This document shows positions 9,592 to 18,337 of a stretch of 64,000 nucleotides of DNA, one piece after another (the stretch's first letter is position 1; the number at the start of each line of letters is the position of its first letter). This DNA comes from Hoeflea_A sp965216535. GTDB taxonomy: Bacteria > Pseudomonadota > Alphaproteobacteria > Rhizobiales > Rhizobiaceae. The stretch is taken from assembly GCA_965216535.1 (NCBI GenBank), contig OZ244175.1, positions 2,852,001-2,916,000 on the forward strand, read 5' to 3'. The notes beneath the pieces were generated by a model. That model had not been told where the DNA came from. It was given only the letters and a program-made list of their open reading frames with translations, and ran no database searches. The position numbers and the translations under genes were made by a program.

Positions 9592-10710
9592 ATGGCGGGG
9601 CTCGTGCTGCTATCGGCCGGCGGAACCGGCGGCCACCTTTTCCCAGCGGAGGCGCTGGCACATGAATTGCGGGCACGCGGTCATGCGGTGCATCTGGTGA
9701 CCGACCGACGAGCCGAGCGGTTCGCAGGCAGCTTTCCGGCCGACGAGATCCATGTCGTCGCGTCGGCGACGATCACATCGAAGAATCCGATTGCCCTGAT
9801 GCGCACCGGCATCGCGCTGTTTCGCGGACTGCGGGAATCCGGGCGTCTGCTCGCAAGGCTTCGACCGGCCGTGGTTGTCGGCTTTGGCGGCTACCCGACA
9901 TTGCCGCCATTGATGGGTGCGGCACGGGCCGGCATTCCGGCGATGATTCAGGAACAGAACGCCGTGATGGGGCGCGCCAACCGTTTTCTGGCTGGTCGCG
10001 TAAACCGCATAGCCGGCGGCTTCCTCAAGCCGGAAGGCGCTTTCGCCGACAAGATCGTGACCACCGGCAACCCGGTGCGTCCCGATGTGCTGAAAGCGGC
10101 ACAGACCCCGTATGATCCATTGGCGTCGGAAGGGGCATTTCGACTGTTGGTGTTCGGTGGCAGCCAAGGTGCCCGGTTCTTTTCCGAAGTGATGCCGGCA
10201 ACCATAGATCTCCTGCCGGAAGATCTTCGAAAGCGACTGAAACTGACCCAGCAGGCTCGTCCCGAAGATCTCGAGTCAGTGAAAAAACACTATCGCGAGG
10301 CCGGTATCGAAGCGGAGATATCTCCGTTCTTCGACAACATGGCCGAGCGATTGGCGACGGCCCATCTGATCATCAGCCGTTCAGGTGCGTCGACGGTCTC
10401 GGAAATCGCCGTTGTCGGTCGCCCGGCGATCCTCGTGCCGTTTCCACATGCGCTTGACCACGATCAGGCTGCGAATGCAGCTGCCCTTGAGGCGCAGGGT
10501 GGGGCACGTGTCGTTCAGCAATCCGAGCTGTCGCCTCAAACGCTTGCGTCGATGTTGCAGGATTTCGCTTCTCGCCCCGACGACCTGGCCGCCATGGCGG
10601 CCAATGCCAAGAGTGTCGGTTCGCCGGACGCCGCGCGCTTGCTTGCCGATCTGGTAGAAGATATGGCTGGCGATCGGACGTCGCCGCAGCAACAGGAAGC
10701 AACGCAATGA
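9592..10710 (+). CDS. murG: lipid II synthase, UDP-GlcNAc transferase MurG
   Basis: This 372-residue GT-B glycosyltransferase adds GlcNAc to lipid I on the inner leaflet. The first glycine-rich loop GGTGGH is at residues 10-15. The family's QEQNA segment and the C-terminal donor-site stretch SRSGASTVSEI are both present. The stop overlaps the murC ATG by 4 bp (ATGA). Confidence 0.97.
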   Translation: MAGLVLLSAGGTGGHLFPAEALAHELRARGHAVHLVTDRRAERFAGSFPADEIHVVASATITSKNPIALMRTGIALFRGLRESGRLLARLRPAVVVGFGGYPTLPPLMGAARAGIPAMIQEQNAVMGRANRFLAGRVNRIAGGFLKPEGAFADKIVTTGNPVRPDVLKAAQTPYDPLASEGAFRLLVFGGSQGARFFSEVMPATIDLLPEDLRKRLKLTQQARPEDLESVKKHYREAGIEAEISPFFDNMAERLATAHLIISRSGASTVSEIAVVGRPAILVPFPHALDHDQAANAAALEAQGGARVVQQSELSPQTLASMLQDFASRPDDLAAMAANAKSVGSPDAARLLADLVEDMAGDRTSPQQQEATQ

Positions 10711-12122
10711 AAATGCCGCAGAACATCGGCCTGGTGCATTTCGTCGGGATCGGCGGCATCGGCATGAGCGGCATTGCCGAAATGCTGAACAACCTCGGGC
10801 ATCGGGTGCAGGGATCGGACATTTCCGACAACGCCAATGTACAGCGGCTGCGCGCCAAGGGCATTCCGGTCGCCATCGGTCATGACGGCGACAATCTGGG
10901 TGACGCGGAAGTTGTGGTCGTGTCTACCGCCATTCGCCATGACAATCCGGAGCTGCGGGCAGCGCGTGAACGCAGCCTGCCGATCGTGCGGCGCGCCGAA
11001 ATGCTCGCCGAACTCATGCGATTTCGCAATTCCGTGGCGATCGGCGGCACCCACGGCAAGACCACCACGACATCGATGGTGGCAACGCTGCTCGACGCTG
11101 GCGGGCTTGATCCGACGGTCATCAATGGCGGGATTATCAACGCCTACGGTACCAATGCCCGCATGGGCGACGGTGAATGGATGGTGGTCGAGGCTGACGA
11201 GTCCGACGGTACTTTTCTCAAATTGCCAGCCGATGTGGCGGTGGTGACCAATGTCGACCCCGAACATCTGGATTTCTACGGTACCTTTGACAAGGTGCGT
11301 GAAGCCTTCGCCCAATTCGTCGAGAACGTGCCGTTCTACGGTTTCGGCGTGATGTGTCTCGACCATCCGGAAGTCCAGTCGTTGGTCGCCGCTATCGACG
11401 ACCGGCGGATCGTGACTTATGGCGAAAACCCGCAGGCCGACGTGCGCTACTCCAACCTGCGCATGGAGGGTGCGACGTCGATTTTCGATATCCATATCCG
11501 CAAGCGCAAAACGGGCGAGACCATTGAGATTCCCGATCTGCGCTTGCCCATGCCAGGACGGCACAACGTGTCTAACGCAACGGCGGCAATTGCGGTCGCT
11601 CATGAGTTGGGCCTTGGAGCGGACGCGATTGCCAACGGCTTGGCTGCCTTCGGCGGGGTGAAGCGTCGGTTTACCCATGTCGGCCAATGGGGCGGCGCCG
11701 ATATCTTCGACGACTACGGTCATCATCCGGTCGAAATCCGGGCAGTTCTGTCGGCGGCGCGGGATGCCTGCCAGGGGCGCGTGATCGCCATTGCTCAGCC
11801 GCACCGCTACACGCGTCTTGCCAGCCTGTTCGACGATTTCGCAGCCTGCTTCAACGACGCCGACCTGGTGGCGATCGCTCCGGTCTTCGCCGCTGGTGAG
11901 GAGCCGATCGACGGGGTCAATTCCGAGGAACTGGTTTCGCGCATGAAAGCAGCCGGACACCGGGATGCACGTGTGCTGGAAGGGCCCGAAGGACTGGCGC
12001 CCCTGGTCCGGGCCGAGGCGAAACCCGGCGATTTCGTTGTTTGTCTCGGCGCCGGCAGCATAACCGGTTGGGCCGCCGGGCTACAGGCCGAACTCGAGGC
12101 GCTGGACCGGGAAGCATCATGA
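10707..12122 (+). CDS. murC: UDP-N-acetylmuramate:L-alanine ligase MurC
   Basis: MurC adds the first amino acid, L-alanine, to UDP-MurNAc. The protein has 471 residues, with an N-terminal nucleotide-fold loop GIGGIGMSG (about 14-22), the ATP loop GTHGKTTT starting near residue 114, and the DDYGHHP segment typical of MurC. It overlaps murG and murB by 4 bp each, so it sits within a translationally coupled block. Confidence 0.97.
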   Translation: MKMPQNIGLVHFVGIGGIGMSGIAEMLNNLGHRVQGSDISDNANVQRLRAKGIPVAIGHDGDNLGDAEVVVVSTAIRHDNPELRAARERSLPIVRRAEMLAELMRFRNSVAIGGTHGKTTTTSMVATLLDAGGLDPTVINGGIINAYGTNARMGDGEWMVVEADESDGTFLKLPADVAVVTNVDPEHLDFYGTFDKVREAFAQFVENVPFYGFGVMCLDHPEVQSLVAAIDDRRIVTYGENPQADVRYSNLRMEGATSIFDIHIRKRKTGETIEIPDLRLPMPGRHNVSNATAAIAVAHELGLGADAIANGLAAFGGVKRRFTHVGQWGGADIFDDYGHHPVEIRAVLSAARDACQGRVIAIAQPHRYTRLASLFDDFAACFNDADLVAIAPVFAAGEEPIDGVNSEELVSRMKAAGHRDARVLEGPEGLAPLVRAEAKPGDFVVCLGAGSITGWAAGLQAELEALDREAS

Positions 12123-13090
12123 CGGCGGCCGACGGAACAGCTCTGCTGCAGGCACTTTCGGGCGTCTTTGAAGGCCTGCGCGGACGGGTGACAGCGGATG
12201 CGCCGATGGCCGACGTGACCTGGTTGCAGGTGGGCGGGCCGGCACAAATTCTGTTCCAGCCAGCCGATGCCGATGACCTGGCGACACTGTTGCAGAAATT
12301 ACCCTCAGATATTCCGGTGATGACGGTGGGTGTCGGCTCCAACCTGCTCGTTCGCGATGGCGGTATTCCTGGCGTTGTGGTGCGTCTGTCGGCGAAGGGG
12401 TTCGGCCAGACCAATCAGGTATCCGAAACGCGGATTGAAGCCGGTGCGGCCTGTCCGGACAAACGGCTCGCGGCGGCGGCGCATTTTGCCGGAATAGGCG
12501 GATTTCATTTCTACCATGGCATTCCCGGTTCGATCGGCGGTGCGCTACGCATGAATGCCGGTGCCAACGGTACCGAAACCCAGGAAAGGGTCGTCGAGAT
12601 CCACGCACTCGACCGGACGGGAAACAAGCATGTTCTCAGCAATGCCGACATGCACTACGCCTATCGTCACAGCGGCGCACCGGCCGACCTCATCTTCACC
12701 CATGCTGTGTTCGAAGGGTATCGAGAAGAACAGGACGTGATCCGCACCGAAATGGAAGCCGTGCAGCATCACCGTGAATCGGTTCAGCCAATCCGCGAAA
12801 AGACAGGCGGCTCGACCTTCAAGAATCCGCCGGATACATCGGCCTGGAAAGAAATCGATGCGGCCGGATGCCGGGGGCTGATGATCGGCGGCGCCCAGAT
12901 GTCGCCGATGCACTGCAACTTCATGATCAATACCGGACCGGCGACTGCCTACGATCTTGAATTGCTGGGCGAGACTGTCCGGGCCCGCGTGTTGGAGAAC
13001 TCCGGCATTCGGCTCGAATGGGAAATAAAGCGACTTGGCCTGTTTCGCGACGGACAGATGGTTCAGGAGTTTTTGGGGCGTCTGCTCTAG
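12119..13090 (+). CDS. murB: UDP-N-acetylenolpyruvoylglucosamine reductase MurB
   Basis: MurB is the FAD/NADPH enzyme that makes UDP-MurNAc. The frame is open further upstream in murC, but the ATG at 12119 overlaps the murC stop by 4 bp and gives a normal 323-residue protein. FAD-binding segments GVGSNLLVRDGG and GIPGSIGGALRMNAGA are present, as is the catalytic Ser in GGSTFKNP and a C-terminal CNFMIN segment. This is the last gene of the first dcw block. The gene that usually follows, ddlB, is displaced by about 14.5 kb. Confidence 0.96.
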   Translation: MTAADGTALLQALSGVFEGLRGRVTADAPMADVTWLQVGGPAQILFQPADADDLATLLQKLPSDIPVMTVGVGSNLLVRDGGIPGVVVRLSAKGFGQTNQVSETRIEAGAACPDKRLAAAAHFAGIGGFHFYHGIPGSIGGALRMNAGANGTETQERVVEIHALDRTGNKHVLSNADMHYAYRHSGAPADLIFTHAVFEGYREEQDVIRTEMEAVQHHRESVQPIREKTGGSTFKNPPDTSAWKEIDAAGCRGLMIGGAQMSPMHCNFMINTGPATAYDLELLGETVRARVLENSGIRLEWEIKRLGLFRDGQMVQEFLGRLL

Positions 13091-13182
13091 GGGACGCTGT
13101 CCTTTCACCGGTTGTTAACGGAAACGGATTGTAAAGCCTGTCGTCATACACTGCTTGTCACGACCGTTGCCGCGGTGAATAG

Positions 13183-13977
13183 ATGATGAGAATGATACGC
13201 CAGGTCTTTCTGTATACTCTTGCTGCCGCTGCTGCATCGGTGCTGCTCACGCTCGTCCTGATGACTTTGCTTTTCCCAGGCACGGAGCGACTTTTCGTGG
13301 CCCTGTCCATCGCCGCGATTGTGCCGTTGATCGTCGCGGGGCCAACGACCTGGTATGTCTGCGCTCAGCGCGAAAAGGTCTCTCGTTTGCATGACCGCCT
13401 ACAAGCTGCTCACGAGGAACTAAAAGGGCTGCACCAGGAGGCAGAACATCGCGCTTCCATCGATCGCATGACCGGCTTGCTCAACCGCGAGAGCTTTATG
13501 GTCAGGACCAAATTTCGTCGGCGCAGGACCGACCAGGGATTCCTGCTGCTGGTGGATATCGATGGCTTCAAGGAGGTCAACGACACCTATGGCCACAAGG
13601 CTGGCGACACGGCTTTGCTCGAAACCGTCAAGGTCTTGAATGCGCAGATCCGCGGAACGGACCTGCTGGGCCGTATCGGCGGTGACGAGTTCGCGCTGTT
13701 CCTGTCTGACATGAGCCCCGAGAAGGCCTGGGACATGGCCGAGGACATCCGCCATCAGGTGGAACACATGTCGTTTCGGCCACGGCCTCAAATTGTTCAC
13801 AAGCTCACGGTCAGCATCGGAATAGCGCCTGCACCGCAGCGCGAACGCATGGTCGACATCTTGGAGCATGCCGACCAGTCGCTCTACGCCGCCAAGCGGG
13901 CGGGTCGCAATAGAGTGGCGTTTCGACCGCGGGAAGAGGAGCAGGTCGGGGAAATATCCTATTCGCAAGCCTCCTGA
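13183..13977 (+). CDS. membrane-anchored GGDEF diguanylate cyclase
   Basis: This 264-residue protein has two N-terminal membrane helices (about 7-29 and 36-57), a short coiled-coil linker (about 62-92) and a GGDEF domain. The active-site motif GGDEF is intact at 166-170. The inhibitory site RxxD (RGTD, 157-160) lies exactly five residues upstream, so it should be an active, product-inhibited producer of c-di-GMP. There is no recognisable periplasmic sensor; the loop between the helices is only a few residues. It starts 92 bp after murB. The multicopper oxidase gene begins about 40 bp downstream in the same direction, suggesting co-transcription. Its signal input is unknown. Confidence 0.88.
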   Translation: MMRMIRQVFLYTLAAAAASVLLTLVLMTLLFPGTERLFVALSIAAIVPLIVAGPTTWYVCAQREKVSRLHDRLQAAHEELKGLHQEAEHRASIDRMTGLLNRESFMVRTKFRRRRTDQGFLLLVDIDGFKEVNDTYGHKAGDTALLETVKVLNAQIRGTDLLGRIGGDEFALFLSDMSPEKAWDMAEDIRHQVEHMSFRPRPQIVHKLTVSIGIAPAPQRERMVDILEHADQSLYAAKRAGRNRVAFRPREEEQVGEISYSQAS

Positions 13978-14019
13978 GGGCAATGCGTTTGAATCACGCG
14001 GATTCGAGGGGGAATGACC

Positions 14020-15951
14020 GTGAACAAGCGCCCGGTCCACAGACTGGATGATCGTTGTGACTCGCTGTTGGGTGGGGTGTCCCGACGGGCATTGTTACGT
14101 GGGACGCTCGCCGCAATAGGCGGTCTGCTGGTGAGCAATAACGCCTTTGCCCAACTGACGACCAGCGAGAGTGCGTTGCAGGGCGAAGCCCTCGAAACCG
14201 GTCCCGACACAACGCTTGTTGCCAAGTTCGCCACTTATGAGCTGGACTTGGAATACGGTGTCAATGCGGACGGGTCACTGAATGCCCACAGCAAGACGAT
14301 GAAATCCGGCCGGTTCACGTACAAGAGCCGGACTTTTGCCCAGGACGGCGTTGTCGATGACAACTTCCTCGGTCCCGTATTGGAAGTGAAGCCTGGGCAG
14401 ACCTTCAGCATCAGGATCATCAACGAACTGTTTGAGACCGCCGAATACCAGAACATCGGTCCGCCTGAGCCAAAGCCGGAGGACTGGTTCTACCTCATTG
14501 ACCGGGAAAAGGGACCTTTCGCAGGCCTGCGCAAACTGGATCCGCTTGGTTTTCCCATGGCCAATACCTGCGATCCGAACACCGACATCAGCAACATCAA
14601 GGTCGACTGGGTCAACGTACCGAAGAACTTCAACTGGACCAATTTGCATACCCATGGGCTGCAGGTAACGCCGCACCTCTTCGAGCCGGAAGGAACGCTC
14701 AACGCCAAATCCGACTACATCACGATCAAGCCCGGGGAGGATAAGACCTACCTTTTCGCTCTGGCTGAGGATCATCCGAGCGGCACGTTCTGGTACCACA
14801 CGCACCGGCATAACTCGGTCGCCATCCAGGCATGGAGCGGCATGGCGGGACTCATCCTAGTGCGCGGCAGGTACGATGAAGAGCTCAGGAGCTTCGGCAT
14901 CACCACGGAAATTCCCTTTGTCGTTCACGATCCGCACTACGATCCGGTCTCGCTGCCGCAGGACGGGGCACCCGGCGTCGCATCGATGGTTCGTTTCGTG
15001 GCCGAACCATCCGAGGCCAGAAATTACACATTCATGGTGACGGGCCATTACCGTCCCGAATACACAGTCAAGCGAAACGAAGTCGTGCTGCTAAGGCATT
15101 TGACGGCCACGGTCGAAAACCTGTGCGGATTCCGGATCGTCAGGAGAGACGAGGCGGTGGATGGCCCGCCGTCCACCGACGACGTCAACCAGCCGTTCTG
15201 GATTATCGCCTCGGACGGCATTGCCTATGACAAGCCCGTTCGGCGCGATCTGATGGTAACGGGAGGCGGCGAACGCAACGACATCCTGATTCAGCTCCCG
15301 GAACCCGGCGTCTATGAAATCTGGAGCGACCGGTGCGAGACAATCCAGTACTTCGGCATCGGGCCCAAACCGCAATTGCTCGCCACGATCCAGGTGACCG
15401 ATGAAGAGGCAAGTGGTCAGGCCGATATTTCGGAGATGGCCTTTACGCCGGGCATCGCGCCGGAAAATGATATCACGGAAGAGGAGATCGTTCGTCGTCG
15501 CCATTTCGTGCTTGATCTGGAAAACGACACCTGTCGCTTTCCGTTTCCCCAATTCAAGATCAACGATCGCGACTATCGGCCCGACGAAAGCTACTTCGAT
15601 GTGAAAGCCGGGACTGTGGAAGAATGGGTGATCAGCAATCCTTCCGCCGGTACCCACCCGTTTCACGTGCACGTCAATCCGTTCCAGGTTAAGGAAAGGT
15701 ACAGCGCCCTGGGTGTTCGCGACGACCTGGTGCCCGAAACAGACCGCTCATTGGTTGCGTCCCGAATTGAAGCCATGTCCCATATCCATCGACCGAATAT
15801 GTGGCGTGACAGCGTTATCGTTCCGCCCAAGGGTATGGTGCGCATCTGGATACGCTTCGACGAGAAACTCGTCGGCAAGACGGTGTTTCACTGTCACTTT
15901 CTGGTCCATGAGGAGACCGGCATGTTGCAGAACTTCACCATCGTGCCGTGA
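14020..15951 (+). CDS. Tat-exported multicopper oxidase (laccase-like)
   Basis: About 643 residues. The N-terminus has a twin-arginine signal (SRRALLRG, then a hydrophobic stretch ending NNAFAQ). Counted from the ATG at 14014, copper motifs are HTHG at 212-215, YHTHRH with His262/264, HPFHVHVNPF from His548, and HCHFLVHEETGM at 626-637 with Met637 as likely T1 axial ligand. All ten His and the Cys expected for T1/T2/T3 copper are present. The ATG at 14014 abuts a GAGGGGGA ribosome site at 14006-14013, too close for good initiation. The GTG at 14020 is correctly spaced and is preferred here. The protein is larger than CueO and lacks a Met-rich insert, so the substrate is unclear (phenolics, metals or organics). 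It follows the GGDEF gene and runs into a GNAT gene. Confidence 0.9.
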   Translation: MNKRPVHRLDDRCDSLLGGVSRRALLRGTLAAIGGLLVSNNAFAQLTTSESALQGEALETGPDTTLVAKFATYELDLEYGVNADGSLNAHSKTMKSGRFTYKSRTFAQDGVVDDNFLGPVLEVKPGQTFSIRIINELFETAEYQNIGPPEPKPEDWFYLIDREKGPFAGLRKLDPLGFPMANTCDPNTDISNIKVDWVNVPKNFNWTNLHTHGLQVTPHLFEPEGTLNAKSDYITIKPGEDKTYLFALAEDHPSGTFWYHTHRHNSVAIQAWSGMAGLILVRGRYDEELRSFGITTEIPFVVHDPHYDPVSLPQDGAPGVASMVRFVAEPSEARNYTFMVTGHYRPEYTVKRNEVVLLRHLTATVENLCGFRIVRRDEAVDGPPSTDDVNQPFWIIASDGIAYDKPVRRDLMVTGGGERNDILIQLPEPGVYEIWSDRCETIQYFGIGPKPQLLATIQVTDEEASGQADISEMAFTPGIAPENDITEEEIVRRRHFVLDLENDTCRFPFPQFKINDRDYRPDESYFDVKAGTVEEWVISNPSAGTHPFHVHVNPFQVKERYSALGVRDDLVPETDRSLVASRIEAMSHIHRPNMWRDSVIVPPKGMVRIWIRFDEKLVGKTVFHCHFLVHEETGMLQNFTIVP

Positions 15952-15962
15952 GCTCAGGGATC

Positions 15963-16505
15963 ATGAGTCGCTTGTCCATCGAAACACCGCGCTTGAAGCT
16001 CAGACGCTGGAGGAGCGCGGACCACCCGGCCTTTGCCCGAATATGCGCCGACCCGGAGGTCATGCGCTATATCGCTGACGGGACTCCGAAAACGGCAGAA
16101 CAGGCATCGAAATCTATTCGAACATTCGAAGCGGAATGGGAAACGAGCGGGTTCGGCCTGTTCGCGGTCGAGCTGAAGGAGACCGGCGCGCTAGCGGGTT
16201 TCGCCGGCTTGTCGACACCCGACTTCCTGCCGGAAATTCTGCCCAGTGTCGAAATAGGCTGGCGCCTGGACCGGGCGCTTTGGGGGCAGGGCCTCGGCAC
16301 GGAAGCTGCAAAGGCAGCGCTCGACTTCGGCCTCCATGACCTTGGGCTGCGTACGATCGTCAGCATCTGCCATATCGACAACACCGCATCCGAACGCATC
16401 ATGACCAAGCTCGGTCTGACATTCGACCGCCGTACCGTCGTTCCGTCTTCTGATGCGCCGGTTCTGGTCTATCGGTTGCCGACGGCAAAGTTGCCCCGAG
16501 ACTAG
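15963..16505 (+). CDS. GNAT N-acetyltransferase (RimJ/RimL-like)
   Basis: About 180 residues with the GNAT fold. The start ETPRLKLRRW is typical of the RimJ/RimL group. The acetyl-CoA segment WGQGLGTEAAKAAL and a C-terminal DNTASERIMTKLG segment are visible. A GTG at 15948 overlaps the multicopper oxidase stop, but the ATG at 15963 has a better upstream AGGG and matches the family's N-terminus. The gene is probably co-transcribed with the oxidase. The acetyl acceptor cannot be inferred. Confidence 0.85.
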   Translation: MSRLSIETPRLKLRRWRSADHPAFARICADPEVMRYIADGTPKTAEQASKSIRTFEAEWETSGFGLFAVELKETGALAGFAGLSTPDFLPEILPSVEIGWRLDRALWGQGLGTEAAKAALDFGLHDLGLRTIVSICHIDNTASERIMTKLGLTFDRRTVVPSSDAPVLVYRLPTAKLPRD

Positions 16506-16615
16506 CGACGGGTTCTGGTATTGATCATCAAAAGCAGGATGACTGCACCCAGTACAGCCACTCCAAACAATCCGGCGGCATACGCCAGAACGGTGATCCA
16601 AAAGTCCGTTGCCAT
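16502..16615 (-). CDS. putative 37-aa single-pass membrane protein
   Basis: A short minus-strand frame starts at an ATG (16615-16613) and stops at TAG overlapping the end of the GNAT gene. Its product begins MATDFWITVLAY, continues as an almost uninterrupted hydrophobic segment from about residue 7 to 31, and ends in a basic TRTRR tail. That is the layout of a small inner-membrane peptide. An AGGGA lies about 10 bases upstream on the minus strand. No family is recognised. Support is the protein-like composition and the ribosome site only. Confidence 0.45.
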   Translation of the reverse strand: MATDFWITVLAYAAGLFGVAVLGAVILLLMINTRTRR

Positions 16616-16781
16616 GCTCGGTGTCCCTGCCAAGGCCTGCTACGGTTGTGAGCAAACATAAGAAGCCGGCTGGCTGGGTGTCAAACCAATCCGGTTTCCG
16701 ATTGGCGGTAGACGAGCAGCTCACAAAAGCGTGTTCAGCCGGTAACTATTTCTATCGATGTCGGCATTGTAATGTTCGGGC

Positions 16782-17153
16782 ATGCGTGTCTTTGCCTCGA
16801 TTCTGCTGGCCTTTTGCCTTGTGTCGTTTTCGGCACTGGCGAGCTATGGCAAGACAAATGCTGTTCATATCGCCTACACCGGAGCAAAGATCGTCCAATT
16901 GTCGGACGATGCCGCGATTGAGTCGTCCGTTCAGATCTCCGACCAAACGCTCGACGATGCAGAAAGAGATTGTCGCTGCAAGAAAGACTCCGGTTCCCTG
17001 TCATTGACCTGCGGCGTGACCCTTGCGCTTTCCGATGAAAGTGGCTGCGGCCATCTTCTCGTTGTCAAACGCGCCTGGTTTGCCTTTGAGGCAAACGATC
17101 GCGATACAGGCATGATGTACCTTCTGCGAAGGCCACCCCGAGACGTTCTTTAG
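16782..17153 (+). CDS. hypothetical secreted cysteine-containing protein
   Basis: 123 residues. A clear Sec signal peptide (about residues 1-21, MRVF then a hydrophobic core ending near ALAS) precedes a mature domain with four cysteines (DCRC, TCG, GCGH) that could form two disulfides in the periplasm. The ribosome site ahead of the ATG is weak. No family is recognised. It lies upstream of the L,D-transpeptidase and thioredoxin-like genes on the same strand, so an envelope role is plausible but is inference. Confidence 0.6.
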   Translation: MRVFASILLAFCLVSFSALASYGKTNAVHIAYTGAKIVQLSDDAAIESSVQISDQTLDDAERDCRCKKDSGSLSLTCGVTLALSDESGCGHLLVVKRAWFAFEANDRDTGMMYLLRRPPRDVL

Positions 17154-17204
17154 AGCCCTTATCGCACGCATCGCGTGCCCATATGTGCCTGAAGGACAAG
17201 CATC

Positions 17205-17363
17205 ATGAATGTCGATTGCCTTTTTGCGAATGGAGCAAGTGTATCCATTCGATCAAGGGTTGCCGTTGAGGCGGTAACCGCTCAGCGTTTCTCACGCCCG
17301 AACACCGCAAGAGTTGTTTCCGGGACTCCCGCGTCAAATCGGCCTGCGGGCCTCAGCCGCTAG
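17205..17363 (+). CDS. possible 52-aa small protein
   Basis: The ATG at 17205 is preceded at 8-base spacing by AAGGA (17192-17196), and the frame runs 52 codons to TAG, 18 bp before the L,D-transpeptidase gene. The predicted product starts MNVDCLFANG and is rich in Ser, Arg and Ala, with no membrane helix or known motif. The good ribosome site is the main support. It could also be a leader peptide or a chance frame. Confidence 0.3.
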   Translation: MNVDCLFANGASVSIRSRVAVEAVTAQRFSRPNTARVVSGTPASNRPAGLSR

Positions 17364-17381
17364 TCATACGGGAACAGAACC

Positions 17382-18065
17382 ATGAAAAATCTTCCATCCG
17401 GCCAGTCCCGGAGAGCGTTTTTGTGCACCCTCGGTGGCTTCGGGCTAGTTTCGGTTGCCGGTTGCACCACTGTTGGCGAGCCGAAGGACGGCGAGACCGT
17501 CGCGAAGCTTCCGCCCAGGTCGAGCAAAGCGCTCTACCGTGCGCTGCCGAACGAAAAATTTCCGATTCCCGCAATCAAGCCGGGTCAATTGAAGCCGCAA
17601 TATCATCGCCAACGGGTGCGTTACCGGACCTCCGAAAAGCCCGGTACGGTCGTCGTCGATACGCGTAATTTCTACCTCTATCACGTCGAACCGGGCGGCA
17701 AAGCCATGCGCTACGGTGTTGGACTGGGGCGGGCCGGCTTTGCCTGGTCTGGACGCGCCCGCATTGCCTGGAAACGAAAATGGCCAAAGTGGACGCCGCC
17801 TGATGAGATGATCCGACGGGAGCCCCATCTTGCCCGGTGGAGCGCTGACAATGGCGGCATGCCACCTGGCCTCAGAAATCCTCTCGGCTCCCGTGCGCTC
17901 TACATCTTTCAGGGCAATCGGGACACGCTCTACCGGCTGCACGGAACGCCTGAAGTCGAATCCATCGGACGCGCGGTTTCGAGCGGCTGCGTTCGGCTGG
18001 TCAACCACGACGTGATCGACCTCTATGATCGGGTTCGGTCCGGGTCGACCATCGTCGTCGTTTAG
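17382..18065 (+). CDS. Tat/lipobox L,D-transpeptidase (YkuD/ErfK family)
   Basis: 227 residues. The N-terminus combines a twin-arginine motif (SRRAFL) with a lipobox (SVAGC, Cys28), so it should be a Tat-exported lipoprotein. The YkuD catalytic domain spans about residues 85-227. His187 (HGTPE) and the nucleophile Cys203 in the SSGCVRL motif are in place. Such enzymes form 3-3 peptidoglycan cross-links or attach proteins to peptidoglycan. An 84-aa gene follows after 17 bp and then the CxxC protein, so the three likely form an operon. The single reactive Cys makes the neighbouring redox protein interesting. Confidence 0.92.
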   Translation: MKNLPSGQSRRAFLCTLGGFGLVSVAGCTTVGEPKDGETVAKLPPRSSKALYRALPNEKFPIPAIKPGQLKPQYHRQRVRYRTSEKPGTVVVDTRNFYLYHVEPGGKAMRYGVGLGRAGFAWSGRARIAWKRKWPKWTPPDEMIRREPHLARWSADNGGMPPGLRNPLGSRALYIFQGNRDTLYRLHGTPEVESIGRAVSSGCVRLVNHDVIDLYDRVRSGSTIVVV

Positions 18066-18082
18066 AATTTGGGGGACATTCA

Positions 18083-18337
18083 ATGAGTGCAGCAACTGCG
18101 CACCACTGTGACCGTTTCGAATCTGAACGGCCTACGACCGATGTCGAATTGCGAACAGATTTCCTGGAAGAGGGTATCGAAGATATCGGCCAACTGGCCA
18201 GCTCAATCGGTTTCACTTCACAGGAGATCACGGAGCTTGAGCGGTTCTACCGCTTCGTGCCCAAAACACCGTTGAGACGATCATCGCGATCGATGCTGGT
18301 ACGCAGCATCGAAAAGCGAGTGGAGATGTCATCATGA
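18083..18337 (+). CDS. hypothetical 84-aa protein
   Basis: The ATG has a GGGGGA ribosome site just upstream. The product is soluble, acidic in its first half and basic at the C-terminus, with no signal peptide or membrane helix. The stretch VELRTDFLEEGIEDIGQLASSIGF looks helical. No family is recognised. It overlaps the following thioredoxin-like gene by 4 bp (ATGA), good evidence that it is translated. Its place between an L,D-transpeptidase and a CxxC protein suggests a shared role, but it appears cytoplasmic. Confidence 0.7.
   Translation: MSAATAHHCDRFESERPTTDVELRTDFLEEGIEDIGQLASSIGFTSQEITELERFYRFVPKTPLRRSSRSMLVRSIEKRVEMSS

Noticed and set aside
10536..11960. Minus-strand frame of 474 codons antisense to murG/murC
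   Set aside because: His/Asp/Arg-rich shadow composition; both + strand genes are certain.
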